Shown: positions 28,575 to 41,500 of the stretch, one piece after another
Numbering within the stretch: the stretch's first letter is position 1
How the letters are laid out: the number at the start of each line of letters is the position of its first letter
DNA from: Ewingella americana
GTDB lineage: Bacteria > Pseudomonadota > Gammaproteobacteria > Enterobacterales > Enterobacteriaceae
Assembly: GCF_006438725.1 (NCBI RefSeq)
Contig: NZ_RCZD01000005.1
Span: forward strand, 62,001 to 126,000
Reading direction: 5' to 3'
Length of the DNA stretch: 64,000 nt
Notes under the pieces: model-generated
The model's database searches: none
The model's input: only the letters and a program-made list of their open reading frames with translations
What the model was told of the DNA's origin: nothing
Position numbers and translations under genes: made by a program

Positions 28575-29642
28575 TCAGTGCGATGGGTATTCCTGAATGG
28601 TGACCTGTAGCGCGAGTTTTTTTCCGTTACGCATGATCTCAACTGGAATCACGGTACCTGGTCGGATTTCTGCCACCTGATCCATTGTCTCAATGGCAGA
28701 CACCGCCGGTTTGCCATTGACGCTGACAATCACATCGGTGACGACGATACCTGCATTGGCGGCCGGGCCATTGGGTGTCACTTCATTAACAATTATGCCC
28801 TGCATTCTGTCCAGGCCAGTATTCGGGCCGTGCAGCGGTGAGACTTCGCGTCCACCAATGCCGATATAACCGCGGATCACCCGCCCGTCACGGATTAATT
28901 TTCCCATCACTTTCGTGGCGAGGGCGGTGGGTATCGCAAAGCCGATGCCTTCCGGCGTAGCGCCATCGTTACTTTGGTCAAAGGAGAGGGTGTTGATGCC
29001 CACCAGTTCGCCGAGGCTGTTTACCAGCGCACCACCGGAGTTGCCCTGATTGATTGAGGCGTCGGTTTGCAGGAAGTTCTGACGACCCGAGGGGCTCAGG
29101 CCGATGCGGCCGGTGGCGCTGATAATGCCCTGGGTCACCGTCTGGCCGAGGTTATATGGATTACCAATCGCCATCACCAGATCGCCGACGCGGGGGACGC
29201 GTTTGGCGTTAATTGGGATGACGGGCAAGTTGCCGGAGTCGATTTTCAACACGGCCAGATCGGTCAGGGTGTCTGAACCGACTAAAAGCGCTTCAAATAC
29301 CCTTCCGTCCTGCAGCGCGACAATCACCTGGTCGGCATTGTTGATCACGTGCTTGTTGGTAAGGATGTAGCCTTTGTCGTTCATGATCACGCCGGAACCT
29401 AGCGTGCGTATTTGTAATTCACTCTGCGAATTGGCGCCCATATTCCGGTTGTAGACGTTCACTACTGCCGGGGCGGCATGACGCACGCCTTCGTTAAAGC
29501 TGACGGGCTGTTCACTGTTTTCGCTGAAGTTATGTTCGAACAATGGTTGGGCAATATTTTTGCGCAGCATAGGTATTGCGGCCAGTAAAATACCGGCGAC
29601 AATCAGTCCAATAACGGCGGATCGCAATAACTTTACAAGCAT
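28575..29642 (-). CDS. degS: Outer-membrane-stress sensor protease DegS
   Basis: 355-aa inner-membrane-anchored periplasmic serine protease that cleaves RseA when misfolded OMP C-termini bind its PDZ domain, starting the sigma-E response. One N-terminal helix, trypsin-like domain with His98 (TNKHVIN), Asp128 (TDLAVL) and Ser202 (QGNSGGA), and one PDZ domain (IVNEVTPNGPAANAGI). The start at 29642 (MLVKLLRS) gives the exact E. coli length; the longer in-frame start is not conserved. Confidence 0.96.
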   Translation of the reverse strand: MLVKLLRSAVIGLIVAGILLAAIPMLRKNIAQPLFEHNFSENSEQPVSFNEGVRHAAPAVVNVYNRNMGANSQSELQIRTLGSGVIMNDKGYILTNKHVINNADQVIVALQDGRVFEALLVGSDTLTDLAVLKIDSGNLPVIPINAKRVPRVGDLVMAIGNPYNLGQTVTQGIISATGRIGLSPSGRQNFLQTDASINQGNSGGALVNSLGELVGINTLSFDQSNDGATPEGIGFAIPTALATKVMGKLIRDGRVIRGYIGIGGREVSPLHGPNTGLDRMQGIIVNEVTPNGPAANAGIVVTDVIVSVNGKPAVSAIETMDQVAEIRPGTVIPVEIMRNGKKLALQVTIQEYPSH

Positions 29643-29729
29643 GGGTGTCTGAAATGGTGGTTGGAATATGCCAGAAGGATAGCATGAGTTGATCGGACGC
29701 AGCACGGGCTACGTCCGATTTTCAGAGGT

Positions 29730-31097
29730 TTACGGCATTAACAGATAGATATTTTGACCTTTACGCTGAACGCTCAGGGCGATCAGGTCAGGTTTGGTTT
29801 CAAGGATTTTACGGAATGCCGCCAGATTATCGACCGGCTCGCGGTTGACGCCGACGATCACATCATCTTTCTGCAAGCCAATCTGATCGGCAGGGGAGTC
29901 TTTTTTCACATCATCAACACGGACACCTTTGGCGGTTTTCGGGTCAAGATCGCTCAGGGTGATACCCAACAGTGCCGGATTAAGCTTGTCGATAGTGGTC
30001 TCAACCGTCGGGCTTTTATCCAGCGTGACATTTACAATCATCGGTTTGCCTTCGCGTAATAAACCAATCTTCATGGTTACACCGGGACCGGCAGTGCCCA
30101 CCTTAGCCCGTAGCTCAGCGAAACTGCTCAACGGCTTGTCTTGCAGCGTGGTCAGAATATCACCTGACTTGATGCCAGCTTTCGAGGCTGCTGAATCGGG
30201 CAGAACTTCGTTAACAAACGCCCCGCGCTGGTTGTCGAGTTTGAAGGCTTTGGCCAACTCTGGCGTCATTTCTGTGCCGCGAATACCGAGCAGGCCGCGC
30301 TTAACTTCGCCAAACTTGATTAACTGTTCACTGAGGTTTTTCGCCATATTCACCGGAATGGCGAAGCCAATCCCGATGCTGCCGCCCTGAGACGAGAGGA
30401 TCGCAGTGTTGATGCCAATCAGTTCACCTTTCAGGTTCAACAGCGCACCGCCAGAATTACCGCGGTTAATCGAAGCGTCAGTCTGGATAAAGTTTTCCAG
30501 CCCTTCAAGGTTTAGGCCGCTGCGACCCAGTGCCGAGATGATGCCAGAGGTTGCCGTTTGGCCGAGGCCGAACGGGTTACCCACCGCAACGGCGAAGTCT
30601 CCCACCCGCAGGGTATCGGAATCTGCCATCGCAATTTGTTTTAGGTTTTTGCCATCAATGATTTGGATTAAGGCGATATCCGACTGGTCATCTTTACCAA
30701 TCAGTTTGGCGCTGTACTCGCGGCCATCGTTAATCTGTACTGTAATTTTATCGGCATTATTGACCACGTGATTGTTAGTCAGCACATAGCCTTTGGCGGC
30801 ATCGATGATCACGCCGGAACCCAGCCCCTCAAAGGCCTGGCCGCCCTGATCTTCAGAAGGGGCCTGAGGACCGAAGAAGAATTTGAATTCAGGTGGCACA
30901 TCGTTGCTTGCGGGTTGTGTACCGGAAACTTGCACACTGACCACGGCGGGTAGCACCTTCTCCAGCATAGGTGCCAGGCTCGGCAGCGGCTGCCCTTCAA
31001 CGGCGAGAGGAATACCTGCATTCGCCGCAGGAACAGAAGCGAAGGTTAATCCAAGACTAATAGCTAATACGCTGAGCAAAAAAGACTTTTTATTCAT
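29730..31097 (-). CDS. degQ: Periplasmic serine endoprotease DegQ
   Basis: 455-aa secreted HtrA-family protease/chaperone. Signal peptide ends at PAANA; the catalytic triad is in TNNHVV, SDIALI and RGNSGGAL; two PDZ domains follow (FVNEVLPDSAASKAGI and VDDVKKDSPADQIGL). The shorter linker and the adjacency to degS identify it as DegQ rather than DegP. 87 nt from degS. Confidence 0.95.
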   Translation of the reverse strand: MNKKSFLLSVLAISLGLTFASVPAANAGIPLAVEGQPLPSLAPMLEKVLPAVVSVQVSGTQPASNDVPPEFKFFFGPQAPSEDQGGQAFEGLGSGVIIDAAKGYVLTNNHVVNNADKITVQINDGREYSAKLIGKDDQSDIALIQIIDGKNLKQIAMADSDTLRVGDFAVAVGNPFGLGQTATSGIISALGRSGLNLEGLENFIQTDASINRGNSGGALLNLKGELIGINTAILSSQGGSIGIGFAIPVNMAKNLSEQLIKFGEVKRGLLGIRGTEMTPELAKAFKLDNQRGAFVNEVLPDSAASKAGIKSGDILTTLQDKPLSSFAELRAKVGTAGPGVTMKIGLLREGKPMIVNVTLDKSPTVETTIDKLNPALLGITLSDLDPKTAKGVRVDDVKKDSPADQIGLQKDDVIVGVNREPVDNLAAFRKILETKPDLIALSVQRKGQNIYLLMP

Positions 31098-31253
31098 CAG
31101 GATAACACTCTCGCTGTCTGTTATGGACTATGAACAATAGTCTATGTTGGGAATTTGGGAAGCGTCGTTGCTTAGGAGGAGCGGCGTCACCTGAACCGGT
31201 GCGCCGTAAGCTGACCCGTGACAATGAGCATCATCACGGGCAATTCCCATCGT

Positions 31254-31655
31254 TTATTTACGACTCCTGCGTTCGCCACGCAGCAGGCCCGACGCGCCAT
31301 CTGAATAGTCGCGTGGCATTTCTACCGGTGCCTGATCGTTGTCAGCCTCAGAACCGGTCAAACGGTAATTGAACGGGTTATCCTGTGCTGGCATATCAGG
31401 CAGCAGATTGTTGGAGCTTTTTGCCATATGTTGATAGAGCTGGCGGTAGTCGGTCGCCATATTGTCCAGTAGCTCAGCACTACGGGCAAAGTGCCCCGTC
31501 AGCTCCTGACGATACTCGTCCAGTTCTGCTTTGCTTCTGGCCAGCTCGTTTTGCATCACTTGCTGATCGCGTAATTTACGATTTCCAAAGCGCATCCCTA
31601 CCGCACCAACGGCGATACCGACCACTAATCCAATGAGTGCATACTCCCAGGTCAT
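31254..31655 (-). CDS. zapG: Cell-division/envelope protein ZapG (YhcB)
   Basis: 133-aa inner-membrane protein of the DUF1043 family: one N-terminal helix (YALIGLVVGIAVGAVGMRF), then a long coiled coil (RKLRDQQVMQNELARSKAELDEYRQ). It links division, peptidoglycan and LPS synthesis in E. coli. Located between degQ and the divergent zapE as usual. A CCCGTGA/TCACGGG hairpin without a T-run lies just downstream near 31218-31243. Confidence 0.93.
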   Translation of the reverse strand: MTWEYALIGLVVGIAVGAVGMRFGNRKLRDQQVMQNELARSKAELDEYRQELTGHFARSAELLDNMATDYRQLYQHMAKSSNNLLPDMPAQDNPFNYRLTGSEADNDQAPVEMPRDYSDGASGLLRGERRSRK

Positions 31656-31941
31656 AATGACTCCTATTTTGACTTCGTTGTTCCGCAGGGCTTTTTCACG
31701 TAACTTTTATGACTTAACTTTTTCACGTAATGGTTTTAACGTTAATGCCACATACGTTTTCGACCTTTATAGGTCCACTATAACCGCTAACCTCGTCTGA
31801 GTGGAATCCTGAGCTGACATTCACCACAGCAATGCGGTTTATTCCTACACAGACAGGCGTTAAAAGCGGCGAACAGTGCGTAAATTTGCAGATAACCGCC
31901 GCGAAAGACTGAAAAATATTTTCTCAGGGACGTTGATTAAC

Positions 31942-33063
31942 ATGCAAGAAACAACACCACTGACGTTATATAAGAGTGCATTAGAAGCCGGAGAGTTCCA
32001 GGCAGATGAGATTCAGCTGCAGGCCGTAACCCGGCTTGAGGCCATCTACCATGCACTAAATACCATACCTGCCGTGAAAATCGCCCCTCCAGCCGGTCTC
32101 TTAGGCCGCCTGTTCGGTAAAAGTAACGCCAAAACCCCACAGCGTCCCGTGCAGGGATTGTATATGTGGGGCGGCGTGGGTCGGGGCAAAACATGGCTGA
32201 TGGACCTTTTTTTCCAGACGCTGCCTGGCGAGCGCAAACTGCGGCTGCATTTCCATCGGTTCATGTTGCGCGTACATCAGCAACTTACTGAGTTGCAGGG
32301 GCAGGAAGATCCGCTGGAAATTATCGCGGACAGTTTCAAAGCAGAAACGGATGTGCTCTGTTTCGACGAGTTTTTTGTCTCTGACATCACAGATGCCATG
32401 CTACTGGCAACGCTGTTGCAGGCGCTGTTTGCGCGCGGTATTACACTGATTGCCACTTCGAATATTCCACCTGACAATCTCTACCGTAACGGGTTGCAAC
32501 GTGCGCGCTTCCTACCCGCTATCGATTTGATCAAAGCGTATTGCGACGTGATGAACGTTGATGCGGGCATCGATTACCGCTTGCGTACGCTCACGCAGGC
32601 TAATCTGTGGTTGACGCCTTTGCGGCATGAAACGGCCGCCGGCATGCAACACATGTTCGACAAACTGGCCGGGCACGAAGGCGAGGCCAGACCGCTACTG
32701 CAGGTGAACCATCGCCCTTTGCAGGCTATTGCTTCCGGTGATGGCGTTTTGGCGGTCGAATTCCATACTTTATGTGAAGAGGCCCGCAGCCAGCTGGACT
32801 ACATTGCGCTGTCGAAGATTTACCACAGCGTCATACTACATAATGTGCCGGTGATGGGGCTGAAGGATGAAAACGCCGCACGCCGTTTCCTGGCGCTGGT
32901 GGATGAATTTTACGAACGCCACGTGAAACTGGTGATTTCCGCCGAAAAGTCGATGTATGAAATTTATCAGGGTGAGCGACTGAAGTTTGAGTATCAGCGC
33001 TGTTTGTCGCGCCTGCAGGAGATGCAAAGTGAGGAGTATCTCAGGCTGCCGCATCTGCCGTGA
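31942..33063 (+). CDS. zapE: Cell-division AFG1-like ATPase ZapE
   Basis: 373-aa cytosolic ATPase that destabilises FtsZ polymers and is needed under heat and low-oxygen stress. Walker A GGVGRGKTWLMDLFF, Walker B DVLCFDEFFVSDI and the sensor FARGITLIATSNIPPDNLY are present. The start at 31942 matches the family N-terminus; the 22 extra upstream codons are not conserved. The 286-bp gap to zapG carries both promoters and nothing else that I can recognise. Confidence 0.94.
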   Translation: MQETTPLTLYKSALEAGEFQADEIQLQAVTRLEAIYHALNTIPAVKIAPPAGLLGRLFGKSNAKTPQRPVQGLYMWGGVGRGKTWLMDLFFQTLPGERKLRLHFHRFMLRVHQQLTELQGQEDPLEIIADSFKAETDVLCFDEFFVSDITDAMLLATLLQALFARGITLIATSNIPPDNLYRNGLQRARFLPAIDLIKAYCDVMNVDAGIDYRLRTLTQANLWLTPLRHETAAGMQHMFDKLAGHEGEARPLLQVNHRPLQAIASGDGVLAVEFHTLCEEARSQLDYIALSKIYHSVILHNVPVMGLKDENAARRFLALVDEFYERHVKLVISAEKSMYEIYQGERLKFEYQRCLSRLQEMQSEEYLRLPHLP

Positions 33064-33156
33064 CCCTCGATCTGCGCTGCGGTGAAAGCCGCCAGGCGAT
33101 TTATCATCTGAAGATGAAACTGAATGAAGCGAAATCTGCATTTTAGTCAAAAAGGG

Positions 33157-33186
33157 TTCGATCTTTGCGGATGACTTCTCTATAAT
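33157..33186 (+). promoter_or_regulatory. rplM–rpsI promoter
   Basis: A consensus -10 TATAAT (33181-33186) with a weak -35 TTCGAT (33157-33162, spacing 18). It would start a leader of about 170 nt before rplM, the region where E. coli L13 represses its own translation. The rest of 33064-33363 holds no gene. Confidence 0.6.
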
Positions 33187-33348
33187 CCTGCGACCCCACG
33201 TTACAACGAAGTTTTTTTCCCGAAACTTCATAGTGCCGGCAATGGCTATTCGAAGGGGTAGGTTTGCTGGACTGATGGTCGTGTGAACCTCCAATACTTA
33301 TTTTATAAACAAGTAAGCGTTTGGGAGTTCGCCAACGTGTAACTTTAA

Positions 33349-33792
<444 letters not shown>

Positions 33793-33804
33793 TCGGGATT
33801 ATAG

Positions 33805-34200
<396 letters not shown>

Positions 34201-34250
34201 TTTGCTGCTGCTTATGCAGCGCAGTGCTTCGGCACGAAAATCAACGTCAA

Positions 34251-34278
34251 AAACCCGGTGCTACACCGGGTTTTTTTA
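34251..34278 (+). terminator. Intrinsic terminator of rplM–rpsI
   Basis: AAACCCGGTG / CACCGGGTTT stem with a CTA loop followed by seven T residues. Confidence 0.93.
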
Positions 34279-34372
34279 TGCCTGCTCTTAAGCTATCCCA
34301 GGGCTAAATGATCGCCTGATACACAATTCACCATCAAATCGTCTTACCACCCACCACAGCACGCGTAAAATC

Positions 34373-34381
34373 TGGTACACT
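34373..34381 (+). promoter_or_regulatory. Extended -10 promoter of sspA
   Basis: TGGTACACT (34373-34381) reads as an extended -10 element (TGn before TACACT) with no good -35, about 150 nt before sspA. The rest of the 334-nt rpsI–sspA gap holds only the rpsI terminator and sspA leader. Confidence 0.45.
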
Positions 34382-34534
34382 ATCACACACTTTTGTGCCT
34401 ATTCGCCGAGCAGTTGACGTTGCCGCGCTTCCTGGCTAGGTTCGCCTTGCCGATGCTTGTCTATGAAACCACGGAACATAACTGCAGGCTGGCGATTATT
34501 CGCTGTTTTATTCTAGATAAACTTGGAGGTTTTC

Positions 34535-35176
34535 ATGGCTGTCGCTGCCAACAAACGTTCGGTAATGACGCTGTTTTCTGGCTCGACCGACATATTTAGC
34601 CATCAAGTACGTATCGTACTGGCGGAAAAAGGTGTCAGTGTTGAGATTGAGCAGGTTGAGATGGATCACCTGCCACAGGATCTTATTGACCTCAACCCGT
34701 ATCGCACCGTTCCAACGCTGGTCGATCGCGAGCTGACGCTGTTTGAGTCACGTATCATCATGGAATACCTTGATGAGCGTTTCCCGCATCCTCCACTCAT
34801 GCCGGTTTATCCGGTTGCCCGTGGTGAAAGCCGTCTGATGATGCACCGCATCGAAAACGACTGGTACTCACTGCTGCGTCAAATTGAGCAGGGTTCTGCT
34901 CAGGAAGCTGACGCTGCGCGTAAGCAACTTCGTGAAGAGCTGCTGGCGATTGCGCCAATCTTCTCCTACATGCCTTACTTCAAAAGTGAAGAGTTCAGTT
35001 TGGTTGACTGCTACCTGGCGCCGCTGTTGTGGCGTTTGCCTGAGTTGGGCATTGAGTTGTCGGGTACCGGTTCTAAAGAGCTGAAAGGCTACATGACCCG
35101 CGTGTTCGAACGTGATGCTTTCCTGGCTTCTCTGACCGAACCCGAGCGCGAAATGCGTTTGCACACCCGAGGTTAA
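34535..35176 (+). CDS. sspA: Stringent starvation protein A
   Basis: 213-aa RNA-polymerase-associated protein with a glutathione-S-transferase fold but no GST activity; it activates acid-resistance and phage P1 late genes. N-terminal thioredoxin-like domain (MTLFSGSTDIFSHQVRIVLAEKG, PYRTVPTLVDRELTLFESRIIMEYLDE) and an all-helical C-domain. The start at 34535 follows GGAGG. Forms an operon with sspB. Confidence 0.96.
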   Translation: MAVAANKRSVMTLFSGSTDIFSHQVRIVLAEKGVSVEIEQVEMDHLPQDLIDLNPYRTVPTLVDRELTLFESRIIMEYLDERFPHPPLMPVYPVARGESRLMMHRIENDWYSLLRQIEQGSAQEADAARKQLREELLAIAPIFSYMPYFKSEEFSLVDCYLAPLLWRLPELGIELSGTGSKELKGYMTRVFERDAFLASLTEPEREMRLHTRG

Positions 35177-35179
35177 GGC

Positions 35180-35683
35180 ATGGAGATGACCGACATGTCT
35201 CCGCGCCGTCCGTACCTGCTGCGTGCGTTTTATGAATGGTTGCTCGATAACCAGTTAACGCCGCATCTGGTCGTTGATGTGACAATGCCTGGCGTAATGG
35301 TGCCGATGGAATTCGCCCGTGATGGTCAGATAGTTCTGAACGTTGCGCCGCGTGCAGTCGGTAATCTCGAACTGGGCAACGACGACGTTCGCTTTAACGC
35401 CCGTTTTGGTGGCGTTCCGCGTAACGTTTTTGTGCCTATCGCTGCGGTACTGGCCATTTATGCCCGTGAGAATGGTGCCGGAACGATGTTCGAACCTGAA
35501 GCTGCCTATGAGTCAGAAGGGGCATTTGAAGGGCATAACGACGACGACAACAAAGATCCCATATCAGCACCGACGATGTCGGTCATTGATGGTGATCTGC
35601 CTGATGTCGCTGAAGAAGGCCCGAATGATGAACCTCCCACTCCGCCTCGTGGTGGACGACCATCGTTGCGCGTCGTGAAGTAA
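35180..35683 (+). CDS. sspB: ClpXP protease specificity-enhancing factor SspB
   Basis: 167-aa adaptor that delivers ssrA-tagged proteins to ClpXP. The tag-binding domain (RRPYLLRAFYEWLLDNQLTPHLVVD) is followed by a flexible acidic linker and the C-terminal ClpX-binding peptide GGRPSLRVVK. 3 nt after sspA. Confidence 0.96.
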   Translation: MEMTDMSPRRPYLLRAFYEWLLDNQLTPHLVVDVTMPGVMVPMEFARDGQIVLNVAPRAVGNLELGNDDVRFNARFGGVPRNVFVPIAAVLAIYARENGAGTMFEPEAAYESEGAFEGHNDDDNKDPISAPTMSVIDGDLPDVAEEGPNDEPPTPPRGGRPSLRVVK

Positions 35684-35710
35684 TGTTCTTTCACGGCTAA
35701 AACGATATAA

Positions 35711-35738
35711 ACCCTGCACTCCGGTGCGGGGTTTTTTA
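35711..35738 (+). terminator. Intrinsic terminator of sspAB
   Basis: ACCCTGCAC / GTGCGGGGT stem around TCCG followed by TTTTTT. Confidence 0.9.
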
Positions 35739-35746
35739 TTGTCTCA

Positions 35747-36952
35747 TTATAGATATTTAAGCAGTATTTCTTTGATTTTTTGATCGGCCTGCTTTGAATA
35801 GACTGTATGATTAAACTCTTTAAGGTCATTTTTTTGGCTCTGAGTTTGCACATATCCTGGGTCTAATATTCTGGCCATAACCTCCGTATCCTGTCCATTC
35901 CGGCCTACGATTAATGATTCTATTTTCTCTAATAATGTAGGTCCTCCTTGTTTTTTTGCTTGCTCAAATAAACCTTTAGCCAGTGGGTCTTTCCACGGTT
36001 GTTTATCGTAGTAGGGAAGGTGGTGTTTTAATGATATATAATCTGACAAGCTTTGATCACCAGACATCATCCCTTTGTGGCAACGGTGGGTAAAGTTTTT
36101 AAACATATTGATAGGCATGCTTTTTGTCATGCAGATATGAATTGTTTTTTCCCCTTTTCCAGAGGTTGAGCCACGGATATTAAGATGCTCACTATCATGA
36201 AGTGTGGAAAAATCGCACCTGGAAAATAAATTGATGTACTTTTTATCAGGAAGTAAATATTTTAATCTATTAATGAAAGCGGGGATTTGATTATCCTCTC
36301 GTACCACCAATAGATAGACGGAATTATTCTTCCTGTCACGATCTTCAATCAATGTATTGATAATAAAAGTATAAGCACTGGTTATCACGCTCGAGGAACT
36401 CAGATAAGCGAGGTACAAATCGCAACTATAGGGCAGGGATAAGTTATAGCTATCCAGACACTTTATTATTTCTGTCTTTGAGTTCTGGGTTATTCTGATC
36501 ACTTCACTATCAGGCATGGGAAAGTATCCGATAGATTTTTGTAAAAATCCAAGGGAATGCATGACAATCGACTTAAATTTTAAAGGTAAAATTGCTGTTT
36601 TATAATTTATATCATAGTCATTTATATCACGAGAACTATCCATTTCATCAATCATAATGATCGTGTCTGATGTGAATTCATATACGTTATTAAACTGACG
36701 AATGATAGATGGCAAGTCTTCAGAGGAGATAAGGCTATAAGGTGCTACAATTAAAATTGGGTTCGCATAGTCTATGGGTTTTTGGCCGAATTTAACTTTC
36801 CCTATAACCTTCAAACACCTCACGTTGCCCTGGCAAGTCATGAGCATGCCATTGGCACCCATGTTAATAACCAGATCTTTTATTTTATTTCCAAGTGCAT
36901 GATCACCACCACCACCTAAAATAAAGTTAAGTATAAATACACTTCGCGCCAT
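35747..36952 (-). CDS. AT-rich orphan protein of unknown function
   Basis: 401-aa soluble protein that I do not recognise. Base composition is far more AT-rich than its neighbours, with frequent ATA, TTA and AAT codons, which suggests horizontal acquisition. There is no signal peptide or clear membrane helix. The N-terminus has a glycine loop, NFILGGGGDHALGNKI (residues 9-24), recalling GT-B glycosyltransferase starts such as MurG, and near the C-terminus GDQSLSDYIS (298-307) plus PYYDKQPWK (313-321) could be a donor-sugar site; this link is weak. IIMIDEMD and PILIVAPYSLIS lie in between. An ATG at 36961 is possible, but AGGG directly abuts it, so 36952 is preferred. It stands alone between the sspB and gltD terminators. 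Confidence 0.7.
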   Translation of the reverse strand: MARSVFILNFILGGGGDHALGNKIKDLVINMGANGMLMTCQGNVRCLKVIGKVKFGQKPIDYANPILIVAPYSLISSEDLPSIIRQFNNVYEFTSDTIIMIDEMDSSRDINDYDINYKTAILPLKFKSIVMHSLGFLQKSIGYFPMPDSEVIRITQNSKTEIIKCLDSYNLSLPYSCDLYLAYLSSSSVITSAYTFIINTLIEDRDRKNNSVYLLVVREDNQIPAFINRLKYLLPDKKYINLFSRCDFSTLHDSEHLNIRGSTSGKGEKTIHICMTKSMPINMFKNFTHRCHKGMMSGDQSLSDYISLKHHLPYYDKQPWKDPLAKGLFEQAKKQGGPTLLEKIESLIVGRNGQDTEVMARILDPGYVQTQSQKNDLKEFNHTVYSKQADQKIKEILLKYL

Positions 36953-37105
36953 TTTATTCATCCCTGTTTAAAAATTGGATGGAATTATGGAGTATTTGAT
37001 ATTAAAGATATAGATGTGATTTTATATTTATACATGCAAAAATATAACCCAAGTTTTTTTGTATGTATTATTATTTATTATTTAAATTATATATAAATGA
37101 GTAAT

Positions 37106-37133
37106 GAAAAAGGCCGCTTGCGCGGCCTTTTTC
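37106..37133. terminator. Terminator after gltD
   Basis: GAAAAAGGCCGC / GCGGCCTTTTTC stem with a TTGC loop. It serves gltD (minus strand) and could act in both directions. The AT-rich stretch 36962-37105 to its left is the upstream region of the orphan gene. Confidence 0.88.
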
Positions 37134-37147
37134 ATATCACGTGCCGA

Positions 37148-38575
<1,428 letters not shown>

Positions 38576-41500
38576 TTACTGCGCTTGTACCCGCAGCTCA
38601 GCTGCGGAACGACTACGGTGACCCAACAATGCTTTGACATCACTGGACTTCGGTTTTACCAGGGCAAACTTCGGTGCCCATTCCGGCCAGTTCGCCAAAA
38701 TTTCTTCACCACGGGTCGAGGCGGTCAACTGTACGTGTTCGGTGATCAAACCACGCAGATGTTCCTCATGAATGGCCAGCTCTTCAACGCCAAGCACTTC
38801 AACCAGTTCCGGGTTAACACGTTTGCGGAATTCGCCGTCTTCGTCGAGAACGTAGGCGAAGCCCCCGGTCATACCTGCACCGAAGTTAACGCCGGTCCGA
38901 CCCAGCACGCAGACGATACCCCCGGTCATGTATTCACAACCGTTGTCGCCGATGCCTTCTACCACGGTGATAGCACCGGAGTTACGCACCGCGAAACGCT
39001 CGCCAGCGCGACCTGCTGCGAACAGCTTGCCGCCGGTGGCACCATACAGACAGGTGTTGCCGATGATGCTGGCTTCATGACTGCGGAACGCTGAACCGAT
39101 TGGCGGGCGAATCGCAATGCGGCCACCGGCCATGCCTTTACCTACGTAGTCGTTGGCGTCGCCGGTCAGCATCAGGTCTACACCACCGGCGTTCCAGACC
39201 CCGAAACTCTGGCCTGCAGTCCCGTTGAAGTTGATGCGGACCGGATCAGCGGCCATGCCCTGATCGCCATGCTTTTCAGCAATAGCACCAGACAACAGGG
39301 CGCCTACAGAGCGGTCTGTGTTACGGATATCGAAGAAGAACGATTTGCTCTGTTTCGATTCAATATGTGGTGCGGCCTGATCCAGAATCTCTTTATTCAA
39401 CTGACCTTTGTCGAACGGTGGGTTGTTCTCGGTGCAATACACTGCTTTACCCGGATGCGGCGTGGCGGTAGCCAGCAGCGCAGACAGATCCAGTTTGTTT
39501 TGCTTGGCGGTGAAGCCATCGAGTTCCAGCAACAGGTCAGTACGGCCAATCAGATCAACCAGTTGGCTCACACCCAGCTCGGCCATGATTTCACGGGTTT
39601 CCTGTGCGATGAACTTGAAGTAGTTGGTCACACGTTCAGGCAGGCCGTGATAATGGTTGCGGCGAAGTTTTTCATCTTGAGTTGCTACGCCGGTAGCGCA
39701 GTTGTTCAGGTGGCAAATACGCAGGTATTTACATCCCAGCGCGACCATTGGGCCGGTACCAAAACCGAAACTTTCCGCCCCTAAAATCGCCGCCTTGATG
39801 ATATCAGTACCGGTTTTCAGGCCGCCATCGACTTGCAGACGAATTTTATGACGCAGGCCGTTAGCGACCAACGCTTGTTGTGTTTCGACCAGACCCAGTT
39901 CCCACGGACAACCGGCATATTTGACGGAAGAGAGCGGGCTGGCGCCGGTGCCGCCGTCGTAACCGGCGATAGTGATCAAATCGGCATAAGCTTTTGCCAC
40001 GCCAGTGGCAATGGTGCCAACGCCAGGCTCAGAAACCAGTTTCACCGAGATCATGGCTTTCGGATTGACCTGTTTCAGGTCAAAAATCAGCTGCGCCAGA
40101 TCTTCGATGGAATAAATATCATGATGCGGTGGTGGGGAAATCAATGTCACGCCAGGCACGGAGTAACGCAGTTTCGCGATGTATGGCGTCACTTTATCGC
40201 CCGGCAACTGACCGCCTTCGCCTGGTTTTGCCCCTTGTGCCACTTTGATCTGTATAACGTCAGCATTGACCAGATAAGCCGGGGTTACGCCGAAACGGCC
40301 GGAGGCTACCTGCTTAATGCGCGACACTTTATTGGTGCCATAACGCGCCGGATCTTCGCCGCCTTCGCCGGAGTTGGAGCGCCCGCCGATGCTGTTCATC
40401 GCTTCAGCCAGTGATTCATGGGCTTCAGGGCTGAGTGCACCGATAGACATCGCCGCCGTATCGAAGCGGGTGAACAGGCCTTCGGCAGGTTCAACTTGAT
40501 CAACCGGGATCGGCTGACCTTTCGGGGTGATCTGCAGCAGATCGCGCAATGCCGCAACCGGACGTTCGTTCACCAACTTGGCATATTGCTGGTAATCACT
40601 GTATTCGCCGCTTTTGACCGCAGCTTGCAGCGTGTTCACCACGTCCGGGTTATAAGCGTGATACTCGCCCCCGTAGACGTATTTCAGCAGGCCGCCCTGA
40701 TCCAATGTCTTGCGTTTGAGCCAGGCACGTTTGGAGAGGTTTTGCAGATCCTGTTCGAAATCATTGTAGCTTGCGCCCCCGATCCGGCTGACCACACCCT
40801 GGAAGCAGGTATTGCACAGTTCTTTATGCAGACCCACCGCTTCAAACAGCTGTGAACAACGGTAAGAGGCCACGGTCGAAATGCCCATTTTGGACATGAT
40901 TTTGTACAGACCTTTGTTGATGCCGTTACGGTAATTCAGCATCACTTCACGGTATTTTTTGTCGATAACCTGCGTGTCGACCAGCTTGGCCAGCGTTTCG
41001 TAAGCCAGATACGGGTAAACGGCAGTTGCACCGAACCCGAGCAGCACGGCGAAGTGGTGTGGGTCACGGGCGCTGGCGGTTTCGACAATAATATTGGCGT
41101 CGCAGCGCAGGTTCTTTTCAACCAGACGGCGTTGCAGCGCACCGACCGCCATTGGCGCAGGCAGCGGCAAACGGTTTGGCGCGATGTTGCGGTCAGAAAG
41201 CACCAGCAATACAGCACCATCGCGGACTTTTTGTTCGCCTTCGTCGCACAGTTTGGCAACGAACGCTTCCATGTCCTGTTCGGCCGGATCGTAAGTCAGA
41301 TCCAGGGTGTCAGCACGATAGTATTTGCTGTCAAGCTGGGTCAGCTGTTTAAAGTCAGACCACAGCAGGATTGGCGATTTAAAGCTCAGGCGGTGTGCCT
41401 GACCTTCGGCTTCGCAGAACACGTTCATCTCGCGACCAATGCTGGTCGCCAGAGACATCACGTGTGCTTCACGCAACGGGTCGATAGGCGGGTTGGTAAC

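Noticed and set aside
35747-36952. Orphan gene as part of a defence island or toxin–antitoxin pair
   Set aside because: No partner gene lies beside it, and no nuclease, ATPase or toxin motif is visible.
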